Assembly (NCBI RefSeq): GCF_002204795.1 | Contig: NZ_NIXO01000009.1 | Span: forward strand, 1-64,000 | Direction of reading: 5' to 3' | Source of the DNA: Pseudomonas sp. K2I15 | GTDB lineage: Bacteria; Pseudomonadota; Gammaproteobacteria; Pseudomonadales; Pseudomonadaceae | DNA length: 64,000 bases | Shown here: in pieces, positions 55,016 through 64,000 of the stretch | Layout: each line of letters opens with the position of its first letter | How positions within the stretch are numbered: position 1 is the first letter of the stretch | Made by a program: the position numbers and the translations under genes | Notes under the pieces: generated by a model | What the model saw: only the letters and a program-made list of their open reading frames with translations | Databases searched by the model: none | Told to the model about the DNA's origin: nothing

Positions 55016-56914
55016 TCAGGCGCCGACGATCCCGCCATCATCCCGACGAATCGCCATCACCGAGGACCGTGGCTTGCCATTCGGCAGATGTTCCGGCCAG
55101 GTCGAGCCACCGGTTTCTCCAGGATGCTGAATCCCCACGAACAGGGTTTTCTGGTCTGGCGAGAAGCTGATCCCGGTCACTTCACAGGCCACCGGCCCCA
55201 CCATGAACCTGCGGATCTCACCGGTTGCCGGGTCGGCACACAGCATCTGGTTATTGCCTATCCCGGCAAAGTCGCCGCCGTTGCTGTAGTCGCCATCGGT
55301 GAGGATCCACAACCGCCCGGCCTTGTCGAAGCCCAGGCCGTCGGGGCTGTTGAACATGTTCTGCGGGTTGATGTTGGATGAGCCGCCCTTAGGCGTCCCG
55401 GCATGCGCGGCCGGGTTGCCAGCCACCACAAACAGGTCCCAGCTGAAATCCGGCGCGCCATGGTCGTTGGCATTGGCCTTCCAGCGCAGGATCTGCCCGT
55501 AGACGTTTTTCTCCCGCGGGTTCGGGCCGCCTACCGGCTGGCCGTCTTCGCCACGCTTGGCGTTGTTGGTCAGGGTGCAATACACCTGGCCGTCGGTGGG
55601 GCTGACCACGATCCATTCCGGGCGGTCCATGCGGGTGGCTTTCACCACGCTGGCCGCCAGGCGGGCGTGGATCAGCACTTCGGCCTGGCTGGCGAAACCG
55701 GTGTTGGCGTCGATGCTGTTCTTGCCGTAGGTCAGTTCGACCCATTGCCCCTGGCCCTTGGGATGGTCGGCATTGCCGTCGCCCGCGTCGAAGATCGCCA
55801 CGTACAAGGTGCCGTGGTCCAGCAGGTCCTTGTTGGCCTTGGGGTTCTTGTGATTGATCTTGTCGCGGCTGATGAACTTGTAGATGAACTCGCCGCGCTC
55901 GTCGTCGCCCATGTACACCACGGCGCGACCGTCGCGGGTTTCTGCCAGGGCGGCGTTTTCGTGCTTGAAGCGGCCCAGGGCGGTGCGTTTGACCGGGGTG
56001 GATTGCGGGTCGAACGGGTCGATTTCCACCACCCAGCCGTGGCGGTTGAGTTCGTTGGGGTTCTTGGCCATGTCGAAGCGCGGGTCGTGCGGGTGCCAGT
56101 TGATGTCTTTGCTGGCGGCCACCACGCCGTAGCGTTTCTGGCCGGCGTCGAAGGTTTGTTGCGGGTTGCTGCTGCCGAAGCAGTCGGTGAAGTTTTCTTC
56201 GCAGGTCAGGTAGGTGCCCCACGGGGTCTTGCCGTTGGCGCAGTTCTGGAAGGTGCCGAGGACCTTCTTGCCGGTTTTGTCGGCGCTGGTTTTCAACCAG
56301 GCATGGCCCGCCGCGGGGCCGCCAAAACGGATCGGTGAGTTGCCGTGGATGCGCCGGTTGTAGCGCGAGTCCTGGACGAACTGCCAAGTGTCGCCTTTGC
56401 GCCGCACTTCGATCACCGACACACCTTCGCTGGCCAACGCCTTGCGCACGTCCTCGGCCGATTGCGGCGCGCCGCCGTGGGCGTAGAGGTAGCGGTAGTT
56501 GGTGTATTCGTTGTTGATCGCCATCAGCGCGCGGTTGTCGTCACCGGGGAAGGCGAACAGGCTCATGCCGTCGTTGTTGTCGCCGAACTGCTGTTCCTGG
56601 GCCTTGGCCGTGCCGTTGCCGCTGGGGTCGAAGGCCGGCGCGTTCTTGTGCAGCGGCTGGCCCCAACTGATCAGCACCGAGGCGCTGTAGCCGGGCGGCA
56701 GGGTGATGGTGTCGCTGGTGGCGGCGGCGATGCTGGCGAAACCCAGCAATGGGCTGTTGGAGGCGGCACTCACGGCCATGGCGCTGCGGGTCAGCAGGTT
56801 GCCGCCGAGGAACATTGCAGCACCGCACAGGGCGCCGGCGCCGATAAAGCGACGGCGGGTGAGGCCGACCATCTGTTCCAGGTCGGTGGTTTGGTTTTCT
56901 TCTAACAGGCTCAT
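55016..56914 (-). CDS. PhoX-type alkaline phosphatase family protein (DUF839)
   Basis: A 632-residue protein with a twin-arginine signal (TRRRFIGAGALCGAAM, R20-R22), so it is exported folded, probably with bound metals. The remainder is the DUF839/PhoX domain (GQPLHKNAPAFDPSG, then YTNYRYLYAH and TYLTCEENFTDCFG). Family members are calcium- and iron-dependent phosphatases; substrate range here is unknown. Start ATG after GGGAG. Confidence 0.87.
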   Translation of the reverse strand: MSLLEENQTTDLEQMVGLTRRRFIGAGALCGAAMFLGGNLLTRSAMAVSAASNSPLLGFASIAAATSDTITLPPGYSASVLISWGQPLHKNAPAFDPSGNGTAKAQEQQFGDNNDGMSLFAFPGDDNRALMAINNEYTNYRYLYAHGGAPQSAEDVRKALASEGVSVIEVRRKGDTWQFVQDSRYNRRIHGNSPIRFGGPAAGHAWLKTSADKTGKKVLGTFQNCANGKTPWGTYLTCEENFTDCFGSSNPQQTFDAGQKRYGVVAASKDINWHPHDPRFDMAKNPNELNRHGWVVEIDPFDPQSTPVKRTALGRFKHENAALAETRDGRAVVYMGDDERGEFIYKFISRDKINHKNPKANKDLLDHGTLYVAIFDAGDGNADHPKGQGQWVELTYGKNSIDANTGFASQAEVLIHARLAASVVKATRMDRPEWIVVSPTDGQVYCTLTNNAKRGEDGQPVGGPNPREKNVYGQILRWKANANDHGAPDFSWDLFVVAGNPAAHAGTPKGGSSNINPQNMFNSPDGLGFDKAGRLWILTDGDYSNGGDFAGIGNNQMLCADPATGEIRRFMVGPVACEVTGISFSPDQKTLFVGIQHPGETGGSTWPEHLPNGKPRSSVMAIRRDDGGIVGA

Positions 56915-56985
56915 TTCAGGCTCCCTGCGGGTTTTTTCAGCCACCTTAGGGAGCGGTCGTGACGAAACTGTTGCAGTTTGAAGCG

Positions 56986-57750
56986 TTACACCGGGGTGCC
57001 CAGCAGCACGTTGCTGGGGGAGAACTGCACCTTCACCTGTTGGCCTTCGGCGGCATTGATCTGCGCGAGCGCGTCGGGCTGGGCCAGGGCGCACAAAACC
57101 TGGCCATTGGGCAGGGTGATACGGACCTCGCTGGGGCCGTCACCGGCGTCGAGAATGGCCTCGATTTTTCCTTCCAGGCAATTGTGTCCAGGTGTTGCGG
57201 TTTGCTCGACGGCCAGCACGTCAAGCCAGCCGGCCTTGATCAGGGCGACGACTTCGGTGCCGGTCTCCAACTCCAGGTGCAAGGTGCTGTCATGGGTGAT
57301 TTGCGCATCCAGGCCAAGCCCGCCGGCCAGCTCCAGGCGAATCAGGTCGTTGCGGCCGTGGCTGTCGATGGCCATGACTCTGCCGTGCAACTGGTTGCGT
57401 GCGCTGGTGCGCAGCATCAGGCGGCCCAGCAGGTTGAAGTCGCTGGCGTCTTCGGCGGAGTCCAGCACCTGGGCTTGCAACACTTGCAGGCGCTGGTAGA
57501 GGCGCAATACCCGTTCGCCTTCGGCCGTCAGCTTGGCGCCGCCACCGCCTTTGCCGCCGACGCTGCGTTCCACCAGAGGCTTTTGCGCCAGGTTGTTCAA
57601 CTCGTCGATGGCGTCCCAGGCTGCCTTGTAGCTCAGGCCCGCGCTCTTGGCGGCGCGGGTGATGGAGCCCTGTTCGGCAATGTGTTGCAGCAGCGCGATA
57701 CGCTGGGGGCGACGGACGATGTGTTGGCTCAAGAGGGTTGGCAGGGACAT
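56986..57750 (-). CDS. modE: Molybdate-responsive regulator ModE
   Basis: A 254-residue protein: LysR-like winged HTH (about 12-115, SITRAAKSAGLSYKAAWDAI), then two Mop/TOBE repeats (about 124-188 and 195-254; SARNQLHGRVMAI and AEGQQVKVQFSPSNVLL). Binds molybdate and represses modABC-type genes. A Gly-rich patch (SVGGKGGGGA) lies between HTH and wing. Targets are not in the window. Confidence 0.9.
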   Translation of the reverse strand: MSLPTLLSQHIVRRPQRIALLQHIAEQGSITRAAKSAGLSYKAAWDAIDELNNLAQKPLVERSVGGKGGGGAKLTAEGERVLRLYQRLQVLQAQVLDSAEDASDFNLLGRLMLRTSARNQLHGRVMAIDSHGRNDLIRLELAGGLGLDAQITHDSTLHLELETGTEVVALIKAGWLDVLAVEQTATPGHNCLEGKIEAILDAGDGPSEVRITLPNGQVLCALAQPDALAQINAAEGQQVKVQFSPSNVLLGTPV

Positions 57751-57807
57751 GGGGACACGCTTCGATGGAATGGGCAGACGTTGCGGGCAGGGCGCCTCGG
57801 AGTCAAG

Positions 57808-58545
57808 TCATGTGCCCGGCTTGGGCGTGCGCGCCAGGCAATACACATCGACCTGTCGGGCACCGGCGTCCATCAAGAGCCGGGCCAGGCTGTTGGCGGT
57901 GGCGCCGGTGGTGAGTACGTCGTCGATCAGCGCCAGGTGCCGGCCTTTAACCTGGGCACCGTCCGCCAAGGCAAAGGCCTGGAGCAGGTTGCGCTTGCGG
58001 GTCTTGGCGTCCAGGGCCTGCTGCGCCACGGTTTCATGAGGCCGTAACAGCAGGTGCTCATCGTAAGGGATGTTCAGGTCCTTGCTCAGCCAGCGCGCGA
58101 GCATTGCCGCTTGGTTAAACCCCCGTTCCCGCAGGCGCTTGCGGGCCAGGGGCACGGGCAGCAGGCAGTCGGGGCGCGCCAGCCCGGTATCTTCATAATG
58201 GTGTTGCAGGAATTGCCCCAGCAGGTGCGCGAGCAAATGGCCCAGCGGCCAGCGGGCTTGATGCTTGAAACGGCTGATCAGGCTGTCGACGGGAAAGCTG
58301 AAGGTCCAGGGTGCAACCACCTGGTTAAACGCCGGCGGTTGCTTCAGGCATTGGCCGCATACCAGGCCGGTCATGGGCAACGGCAGTGCACACACCTCGC
58401 ACTGATCCATCAGCCAGGGCAGCTCGGTTTCGCAGACGTTGCAGATGGAATGGGCTGTTTCGCTGCTTTCATCGCAGACTAAACAGATTTGGTTGTTTTT
58501 TAACCAGATGTAAACCTCGTGTTTGTTATCAAGTTGACAGTGCAT
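57808..58545 (-). CDS. comF: ComF-family phosphoribosyltransferase-like protein
   Basis: A 245-residue protein with an N-terminal zinc-ribbon-like part ([31 protein letters not shown]; about 22-68) and a phosphoribosyltransferase fold with PRPP loop [13 protein letters not shown] (about 203-215). Related proteins assist DNA uptake. Divergent from bioB, as in many Pseudomonas; the bioB operator overlaps its first codons. Confidence 0.87.
   Translation of the reverse strand: MHCQLDNKHEVYIWLKNNQICLVCDESSETAHSICNVCETELPWLMDQCEVCALPLPMTGLVCGQCLKQPPAFNQVVAPWTFSFPVDSLISRFKHQARWPLGHLLAHLLGQFLQHHYEDTGLARPDCLLPVPLARKRLRERGFNQAAMLARWLSKDLNIPYDEHLLLRPHETVAQQALDAKTRKRNLLQAFALADGAQVKGRHLALIDDVLTTGATANSLARLLMDAGARQVDVYCLARTPKPGT
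58509..58539 (+). promoter_or_regulatory. BirA-type operator of the biotin operon
   Basis: TGTAAACC (58509-58516), exactly 15 bp, then AGTTGACA (58532-58539). The left half equals the BirA consensus half-site; the right half matches 6 of 8 of GGTTTACA. Its right half contains the -35 hexamer TTGACA. Confidence 0.65.
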
Positions 58546-58562
58546 GAATCTTCCTTAAATAT
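58534..58562 (+). promoter_or_regulatory. Sigma70 promoter of bioB
   Basis: Perfect -35 TTGACA (58534-58539), 17-bp spacer, -10-like AAATAT (58557-58562). It starts about 75 bp before bioB and is overlapped by the BirA-type operator. Confidence 0.6.
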
Positions 58563-58635
58563 GCCGAGCATCCGTGTCGTGCCTGTGGGTATTACTTCCC
58601 GCAGGGCTTGCCAAAGCATAATCAAGGAATCGCCC

Positions 58636-59691
58636 ATGAGCGCCAGCATCACTGCCAACCTGCGTCACGATTGGTCTCTAGCCGAAGTCAAAGCGCTGTT
58701 CGTGCAGCCCTTCAATGACCTGTTGTTCCAGGCGCAGACCGTGCACCGCGCGCATTTCGACGCCAACCGCGTCCAGGTTTCCACGCTGCTGTCGATCAAG
58801 ACCGGCGCTTGCCCGGAAGATTGCAAATATTGTCCGCAGTCGGGCCACTACAACACTGGCCTGGAAAAAGAGAAGCTGATGGAAGTGCAGAAGGTCCTCG
58901 AAGAGGCCGCCCGCGCCAAGGCCATCGGTTCGACCCGCTTCTGCATGGGCGCCGCTTGGAAGCATCCGTCGGCCAAAGACATGCCCTACGTGCTGGAGAT
59001 GGTCAAAGGCGTAAAGGCCATGGGCCTGGAAACCTGCATGACCCTCGGCCGCCTCGACCAGGACCAGACCGAAGCCCTGGCCCAGGCCGGCCTCGATTAC
59101 TACAACCACAACCTCGACACGTCGCCGGAGTTCTACGGCTCGATCATCACCACCCGCACCTACGGCGAGCGCCTGCAAACCCTGGCGTACGTGCGTGATT
59201 CGGGGATGAAGATCTGCTCGGGCGGCATCCTCGGCATGGGCGAGTCGCTGGACGACCGCGCCAACCTGCTGATCCAGCTGGCCAACCTGCCGGAGCATCC
59301 GGAATCGGTGCCGATCAACATGCTGGTGAAAGTTGCCGGCACACCGCTGGAAAACGCCGACGACATCGACCCGTTCGACTTCATCCGCATGCTGGCGGTG
59401 GCTCGCATCCTGATGCCGCAGTCCCATGTGCGGCTGTCGGCCGGGCGTGAGGCGATGAACGAGCAGATGCAGGCCCTGGCGTTTTTTGCCGGTGCCAACT
59501 CGATTTTCTACGGCGACAAGCTGCTGACCACCGCCAACCCGCAGGCGGATAAAGATATGCAGCTGTTCTCGCGCCTGGGGATCTTGCCGGAAGCCCGTGA
59601 GGAGCACGCCGATGAAGTGCACCAGGCGGCGATCGAGCAGGCGTTGGTGGAGCAAAAGAGCAGCGAGCAGTTCTACAACGCGGCTGTTTGA
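58636..59691 (+). CDS. bioB: Biotin synthase
   Basis: A 351-residue radical SAM enzyme inserting sulfur into dethiobiotin. The SAM-cluster cysteines are C59, C63 and C66 (CPEDCKYC). The [12 protein letters not shown] block (about 155-166), with ligands of the 2Fe-2S cluster, is also seen. The ATG of [13 protein letters not shown] is chosen; upstream codons to 58519 overlap the promoter. First gene of bioBFHCD. Confidence 0.95.
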   Translation: MSASITANLRHDWSLAEVKALFVQPFNDLLFQAQTVHRAHFDANRVQVSTLLSIKTGACPEDCKYCPQSGHYNTGLEKEKLMEVQKVLEEAARAKAIGSTRFCMGAAWKHPSAKDMPYVLEMVKGVKAMGLETCMTLGRLDQDQTEALAQAGLDYYNHNLDTSPEFYGSIITTRTYGERLQTLAYVRDSGMKICSGGILGMGESLDDRANLLIQLANLPEHPESVPINMLVKVAGTPLENADDIDPFDFIRMLAVARILMPQSHVRLSAGREAMNEQMQALAFFAGANSIFYGDKLLTTANPQADKDMQLFSRLGILPEAREEHADEVHQAAIEQALVEQKSSEQFYNAAV

Positions 59692-59718
59692 TAATTCCAC
59701 TTTGGAATGCAATCCAAA

Positions 59719-59808
59719 TGTGGGAGCGGGCTTGCTCGCGAAAGCGGTCTTTCGGTTGATGCCTGTACTGACTGACACACCGCATTCGCGAGCAAGCCCG
59801 CTCCCACA
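59719..59808. repeat. REP doublet between bioB and bioF
   Basis: TGTGGGAGCGGGCTTGCTCG and its inverted copy. To its left, TTCCACTTTGGAATGC matches part of the palindromic spacer found inside the outward REP pairs. Confidence 0.9.
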
Positions 59809-59844
59809 TTTTTGACCGCGTTCAACCTGATCTACCGAGGTCTC

Positions 59845-61023
59845 ATGTCTTTCGATCTCGCCGCGCGTCTTGCGGCCCGTCGTGCCGAACATCTGTATCG
59901 CCAACGTCCGCTGCTGCAGAGCCCTCAAGGCCCTGAAGTGGTGGTCGATGGCCAGCCGTTGCTGGCGTTCTGCAATAACGATTACCTGGGCCTGGCCAAT
60001 CACCCGCACGTGATTGAAGCCTGGCGTGCGGGCGCGGCGCGCTGGGGTGTGGGCGGTGGCGCTTCGCATCTGGTGGTCGGGCACAGCACGCCGCACCATG
60101 AACTGGAAGAAGCCCTGGCCGACCTGACCGGTCGACCGCGGGCGCTGCTGTTCACCACCGGTTACATGGCCAACCTCGGCGCGGTCACGGCGTTGGTAGG
60201 GCAGGGCGATACGGTGCTCGAAGACCGTCTTAACCACGCCTCGTTGCTGGATGCCGGTTTACTCTCGGATGCGCGCTTCAATCGTTACCTGCACAACGAT
60301 GCGGCCAGCCTGGCCAAGCGCCTGGAGAAAGCCACCGGCAATACGCTGGTGGTGACCGACGGCGTGTTCAGCATGGACGGCGACCTGGCCGACCTGCCGG
60401 CGCTGGCCCGTGAAACCCGGGCCAAGGGCGCGTGGCTGATGGTGGATGACGCCCATGGCTTCGGGCCTTTGGGCGCCAACGGTGGCGGGATCGTCGAGCA
60501 TTTTGGCTTGAGCCAGGAGGACGTGCCGGTATTGGTGGGCACGCTCGGCAAGGCCTTCGGTACTGCCGGGGCATTTGTGGCAGGCAGCGAAGAGCTGATC
60601 GAAAGCCTGATCCAGTTCGCCCGCCCATACATCTACACCACCAGCCAACCGCCAGCGTTGGCCTGTGCCACGTTGAAAAGCCTGGAGCTGCTGCGCACCG
60701 AGCATTGGCGACGTGAGCATCTCAACGGGCTGATCCGCCAGTTCCGCCAGGGCGCCGAGCAGATCGGCCTGGAACTGATGGACAGTTTCACGCCGATCCA
60801 GCCGATCATGATTGGCGACAGTGCCCGTGCCGTGCGTTTGTCGCAGATGTTGCGCGAGCGTGGGCTGATGGTGACCGCGATCCGGCCGCCAACCGTGCCC
60901 GCCGGCAGCGCCCGCCTGCGGGTAACCCTGACGGCAGCCCACAGTGAAGCCCAGGTGCAGCTATTGTTAAGCGCATTGGAAGAGTGTTTCCGCTTGTTAG
61001 GCCAGGAGCCCGGCCATGCGTGA
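59845..61023 (+). CDS. bioF: 8-amino-7-oxononanoate synthase
   Basis: A 392-residue PLP enzyme condensing pimeloyl-ACP (or CoA) and alanine. The PLP lysine is K236 in [24 protein letters not shown] (about 44-56) is the family start block. ATG after GAGG; an upstream TTG within the REP edge was rejected. Its stop overlaps bioH. Confidence 0.95.
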   Translation: MSFDLAARLAARRAEHLYRQRPLLQSPQGPEVVVDGQPLLAFCNNDYLGLANHPHVIEAWRAGAARWGVGGGASHLVVGHSTPHHELEEALADLTGRPRALLFTTGYMANLGAVTALVGQGDTVLEDRLNHASLLDAGLLSDARFNRYLHNDAASLAKRLEKATGNTLVVTDGVFSMDGDLADLPALARETRAKGAWLMVDDAHGFGPLGANGGGIVEHFGLSQEDVPVLVGTLGKAFGTAGAFVAGSEELIESLIQFARPYIYTTSQPPALACATLKSLELLRTEHWRREHLNGLIRQFRQGAEQIGLELMDSFTPIQPIMIGDSARAVRLSQMLRERGLMVTAIRPPTVPAGSARLRVTLTAAHSEAQVQLLLSALEECFRLLGQEPGHA

Positions 61024-61747
61024 TCGACTGATATTGCTGCCCGGCTGGGGCCTCGGTATTTCGCCGCTGGAACCGTTGGCGGCGGCGTTGCAGGGCCTGG
61101 ATGAGCACTTGCGGGTGCATATCGAACCCTTGCCGGTGCTGGCTTCCAGCGACCTCGACGAATGGCTCGACGAGTTGGACGCCAGCCTGCCGGACAACGC
61201 CTGGCTGGGCGGCTGGTCCCTCGGCGGGATGCTGGCAACGGAGCTGGCCGCGCGTCGGGGCGATCGTTGCTGCGGCCTGGTGACCCTGGCCAGCAACCCT
61301 TGTTTTGTCGCCCATGACGGCTGGCCGAGCGCGATGCCCGCCGAAACCTTCGATGCGTTTCTCGCCGGGTGCAATGCCGATTCCCAGGTCACGCTCAAGC
61401 GCTTCGGTTTGCTGTGTGCCAAGGGCGCCGAAGATCCTCGCGGGCTGGCGCGCTTGTTGGTCAGCGGGGCGCCGAATACGTCCTCCTCTGTGCTGATGAC
61501 CGGCCTTGAGTTACTGGCTCAACTGGATACCCGTGAGGCATTACTGGCCTTTCGCGGCCCGCAATTGCACCTGTTTGCCGGCATGGACGGCCTGGTGCCC
61601 GCTGAGGCGGCCAGCGACCTGCTGACGTTGTTGCCCGATGTTGAAATCGGCCTGATTGAACAGGCCGGTCACGCTTTTCTACTGGAGGACCCCCACGGTG
61701 TAGCGGGGGCCATCCAGGCTTTTTTGCATGAGTGCGGTGATGACTGA
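61016..61747 (+). CDS. bioH: Pimeloyl-ACP methyl ester esterase
   Basis: A 243-residue alpha/beta hydrolase with triad S68 (GGWSLGG), D191 (GMDGLVP) and H219 (EQAGHAFLL). It removes the methyl group after BioC-primed synthesis is complete. It overlaps bioF by 8 bp and bioC by about 8-20 bp, so the operon is tightly coupled. Confidence 0.92.
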   Translation: MRDRLILLPGWGLGISPLEPLAAALQGLDEHLRVHIEPLPVLASSDLDEWLDELDASLPDNAWLGGWSLGGMLATELAARRGDRCCGLVTLASNPCFVAHDGWPSAMPAETFDAFLAGCNADSQVTLKRFGLLCAKGAEDPRGLARLLVSGAPNTSSSVLMTGLELLAQLDTREALLAFRGPQLHLFAGMDGLVPAEAASDLLTLLPDVEIGLIEQAGHAFLLEDPHGVAGAIQAFLHECGDD

Positions 61748-62552
61748 TTTATCCCATCCTGCGCTGCCGGGCGGCTTGCCAGACAAGCGCCAGGTAGCGG
61801 CTTCCTTTTCTCGCGCAGCCGCCAGTTACGACAGCGTTGCCGAGTTGCAGCGTGCGGTGGGTAGCGAGTTGCTGCGGCGTGTGCCCGACGGTATTTCTCC
61901 ACAACGCTGGCTGGACCTGGGCTGCGGTACGGGCTATTTCAGCCGCGTGCTTCACCAGTCATTTCCGGATAGCCAAGGTTTGGCTGTCGATATCGCCGAG
62001 GGCATGCTCAACCACGCCCGGCCCTTGGGCGGTGCGCAGCATTTTATCGCTGGCGATGCCGAGCGTTTGCCGTTGCAGGACGCCAGTTGCGGGCTGATCT
62101 ACTCCAGCTTGGCGGTGCAGTGGTGCTCGGATTTTGCGGCAGTGCTCAGCGAAGCACGGCGGGTGTTGCAACCCGGCGGCATGCTGGCGTTTGCCAGCCT
62201 GTGCGTGGGTACACTGGATGAGTTGCGCGAGAGTTGGCGTGCGGCGGATGGCATGGTTCACGTCAATCGCTTCCGGCCGTTCAGTGCTTATGAACAGTTG
62301 TGCGCGGCCAGTGGCTTGCGAGTGCGTAGCCTGGAGCTGCGTCCCCATGTGCTGCATTACCCGGATGTGCGCAGCCTGACTCACGAATTGAAAGCGTTGG
62401 GTGCGCACAATCTGAACCCGGGGCGCCCCGGAGGCTTGACGGGCCGGGCGCGGATTGTTGCACTGGTGCAAGCCTACGAGCAGTTCCGCCAGGCCCAGGG
62501 CCTGCCGGCGACTTATCAAGTGGTGTACGCCGTCCTGGAGAAACCTCTATGA
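61740..62552 (+). CDS. bioC: Malonyl-ACP O-methyltransferase
   Basis: A 270-residue SAM-dependent methyltransferase: motif [15 protein letters not shown] (about 57-70) and post-motifs [10 protein letters not shown] (about 102-111) and [12 protein letters not shown]. It primes pimeloyl formation by methylating malonyl-ACP. An ATG at 61728 is an alternative start (four extra residues). It overlaps bioH and bioD. Confidence 0.92.
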   Translation: MTDLSHPALPGGLPDKRQVAASFSRAAASYDSVAELQRAVGSELLRRVPDGISPQRWLDLGCGTGYFSRVLHQSFPDSQGLAVDIAEGMLNHARPLGGAQHFIAGDAERLPLQDASCGLIYSSLAVQWCSDFAAVLSEARRVLQPGGMLAFASLCVGTLDELRESWRAADGMVHVNRFRPFSAYEQLCAASGLRVRSLELRPHVLHYPDVRSLTHELKALGAHNLNPGRPGGLTGRARIVALVQAYEQFRQAQGLPATYQVVYAVLEKPL

Positions 62553-63229
62553 GTGCCGCTTACTTCATCACGGGGACCGACACCGACGTCGGCAAGACCA
62601 CCATCGCCGCCGGCCTGCTGCATGCTGCGCGGCAAGCCGGTAAAAGCACCGCTGCTGGCAAGCCGGTGGCCTCGGGCTGCCAGGTGACGCCCAAGGGCCT
62701 GCGCAATTCGGACGCCCTGGCGCTGCTGGCTGAATGCTCATTGCCCTTGACCTATGCCGAGGTCAACCCGGTGGCGTTCGAGCCGGCCATCGCACCGCAC
62801 CTGGCGGCCCGTGAAGCCGGTGTGGCACTCACGGTGCAGTCGTTGCTCAAACCCATGCAGCATATTCTGGCCAAGCAGGCGGACTTCACCTTGATCGAAG
62901 GCGCGGGTGGTTGGCGTGTGCCATTGGCCGATCAGGACAATTTGTCAGACCTGGCCCAGGCGCTGAAGCTGCCGGTGATTCTGGTGGTGGGCGTGCGGCT
63001 GGGCTGTATCAGCCATGCGCTGCTGACCGCCGAAGCCATCGCCCGGGACGGTTTGCCGCTGGCGGGCTGGGTGGCCAATATCATCGATCCCAAGACCTCT
63101 CGTCTGGAAGAAAACCTCGCAACCCTGGCTGAACGACTGCCTGCGCCATGCCTGGGCAGGGTGCCAAAGCTCAAGCATCCCGGCGCCGAAGCGGTTGCCG
63201 AGTACTTGCAACTGGACCTGCTTGACTAG
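62549..63229 (+). CDS. bioD: Dethiobiotin synthetase
   Basis: A 226-residue ATPase-like enzyme closing the ureido ring. P-loop GTDTDVGKT (8-16), substrate block KPVASGCQ (about 37-44) and [10 protein letters not shown] (about 114-123). It overlaps bioC by 4 bp. Last gene of the operon. Confidence 0.94.
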   Translation: MSAAYFITGTDTDVGKTTIAAGLLHAARQAGKSTAAGKPVASGCQVTPKGLRNSDALALLAECSLPLTYAEVNPVAFEPAIAPHLAAREAGVALTVQSLLKPMQHILAKQADFTLIEGAGGWRVPLADQDNLSDLAQALKLPVILVVGVRLGCISHALLTAEAIARDGLPLAGWVANIIDPKTSRLEENLATLAERLPAPCLGRVPKLKHPGAEAVAEYLQLDLLD

Positions 63230-63336
63230 TTTTGCCTATCGCTAAGGCATTATGCCATTAGTGTTTTTGACGGGCGTTTTGCCGGTATGTCTGCTTCAAT
63301 AACGGTTCACGATTCTCTTTTAGGCAGGTTCACGCC

Positions 63337-63618
63337 ATGGAAATCTCTGGTAGCAGTGCGTTTTACTCGGGGCTGAGCGCGATTCAGACCGGGCAGAACC
63401 GTGTCGACCAGGCCGCGGGCAAGATCGCCAGCGCCGCCACTAACCAGCCTTCGGACGCGCAAAATGATCGTTTGCGCTCGGTAGATGCCAATCAGGCAAC
63501 CAATTCGGCCAGCAATATGGTCGAGATGGCCCAAGGCAAGTTCCAGGTCGAACTGGGCGTCAAAGTCGCCAAGGCTTCCGACGAAATGCTCGGCACGTTG
63601 ATCGACACTTACGCATAA
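63337..63618 (+). CDS. Small protein with flagellar-rod-like ends
   Basis: A 93-residue protein, equivalent in position to PA0505. The N-terminus (EISGSSAFYSGLSAIQTGQN) resembles the start of flagellar rod/hook proteins, and VKVAKASDEMLGTLIDTYA resembles their C-terminal helix. The middle is rich in Asn, Ser and Ala. No signal peptide. A role is not established; possible exported or filament-associated protein. The ATG lies 5 nt after a weak AGG. Confidence 0.65.
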   Translation: MEISGSSAFYSGLSAIQTGQNRVDQAAGKIASAATNQPSDAQNDRLRSVDANQATNSASNMVEMAQGKFQVELGVKVAKASDEMLGTLIDTYA

Positions 63619-63651
63619 CCCCCTCTTGTTTATCGTGCGAGCTGGCTTCTC

Positions 63652-63738
63652 TGTGGGAGCTGGCTTGCCTGCGATAGCGTCACCTCGGTCCTCCTGATAC
63701 ACCGCGGCGCCTGCATCGCAGGCAAGCCAGCTCCCACA
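63652..63738. repeat. REP doublet, GGAGCTGGCTTGCCTGCGA type
   Basis: Third REP subtype: TGTGGGAGCTGGCTTGCCTG with inverted partner CAGGCAAGCCAGCTCCCACA. Confidence 0.88.
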
Positions 63739-63811
63739 TTGGTCTTCGCCGCTCAATAATCTTTCTTCACGCTGAATCTTCATGCGGCATTTCGCTGCAG
63801 GCCTCGCCGTG

Positions 63812-63833
63812 CCTGACGTTGACCCACGTCAGG
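63812..63833. promoter_or_regulatory. Inverted repeat upstream of the acyl-CoA dehydrogenase promoter
   Basis: CCTGACGT-6 bp-ACGTCAGG, perfect 8-bp arms, 23 bp before the -35. Possible activator site; no regulator is named. Confidence 0.4.
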
Positions 63834-63855
63834 ACAAACGGCATTTGCGCGACGC

Positions 63856-63884
63856 TTGACAAGGATTGGTCGTAAACGTATGTT
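63856..63884 (+). promoter_or_regulatory. Sigma70 promoter of the acyl-CoA dehydrogenase gene
   Basis: TTGACA (63856-63861), 17-bp spacer, TATGTT (63879-63884). Confidence 0.65.
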
Positions 63885-63885
63885 T

Positions 63886-63899
63886 CAAACAACTGTTTG
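63886..63899. promoter_or_regulatory. PsrA-type operator
   Basis: CAAAC-AACT-GTTTG matches the known PsrA consensus (G/C)AAAC-N2-4-GTTT(G/C). It starts 1 bp after the -10, an ideal repressor position; PsrA is released by long-chain fatty acyl-CoA. Confidence 0.65.
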
Positions 63900-63960
63900 A
63901 CCGCCACAACACATCCACGCGGTTGTTCATCCCAGATACATCAGCAGAGGTTTATCGCTA

Positions 63961-64000
63961 TGCCTGACTACAAGGCCCCCTTGCGTGATATTCGCTTCGT
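63961..64000 (+). CDS. Acyl-CoA dehydrogenase, N-terminal fragment
   Basis: Only the first 13 codons are present (MPDYKAPLRDIRF), cut by the window end. This opening is typical of Pseudomonas long-chain acyl-CoA dehydrogenases (PA0506-PA0508 position). AGAGG ribosome site upstream. The PsrA-type operator fits fatty-acid beta-oxidation. Confidence 0.75.

Overview
The window is chromosomal DNA from a Pseudomonas, most likely a member of the P. fluorescens group. This rests on the high-GC coding sequence, the REP/REPIN repeats between genes, and a gene order matching two blocks of the P. aeruginosa PAO1 map recalled from memory (about PA5387-PA5421 and PA0462-PA0506). No database search was run. 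No rRNA, tRNA, prophage, insertion sequence or CRISPR array was recognised.

Left block (1-30.2 kb): carnitine, betaine and one-carbon catabolism. The start holds carnitine genes (cdhC and caiX, with divergent cdhR). A short insert follows (DUF3010 gene, MFS exporter, hipBA, LprI-like gene). Next is the dimethylglycine operon (dipeptidase-like gene, DUF5943 gene, dgcA, dgcB, two ETF genes), then divergent gbcA/gbcB, a threonine aldolase and a TraX-like gene, and the glyA-soxBDAG-purU-fdhA series. Together these convert carnitine to betaine, dimethylglycine, sarcosine, glycine and serine, and dispose of the released formaldehyde. An 800-bp non-coding gap between the ETF genes and gbcA carries five perfect DnaA boxes and a repeated unit.

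Middle (30.2-46 kb): a low-GC two-gene cassette that looks like a membrane-targeting toxin and its immunity protein; a small gene behind a long structured leader; an ECF sigma/anti-sigma pair; a DUF2780 gene; an acyltransferase; a retropepsin-like protease gene and creBCD; a GST; and an iron-uptake cluster (sigma, FecR, TonB receptor, PepSY protein, tiny membrane protein) under a probable Fur site.

Right block (46-64 kb): a DnaQ-like exonuclease with a cNMP/CBS/DUF294 protein, a one-domain response regulator, glcB, gcvR, rarD, srkA, a PhoX-type phosphatase, modE, comF, the biotin operon bioBFHCD with a BirA-type operator, a small protein, and the first codons of an acyl-CoA dehydrogenase behind a strong promoter with a PsrA-type operator.

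The best leads for new biology are the DnaA-box cluster, the toxin/immunity cassette, the structured leader near 32 kb, and REP elements that supply stop codons or sit inside operons. All coordinates and motif matches were read by eye.
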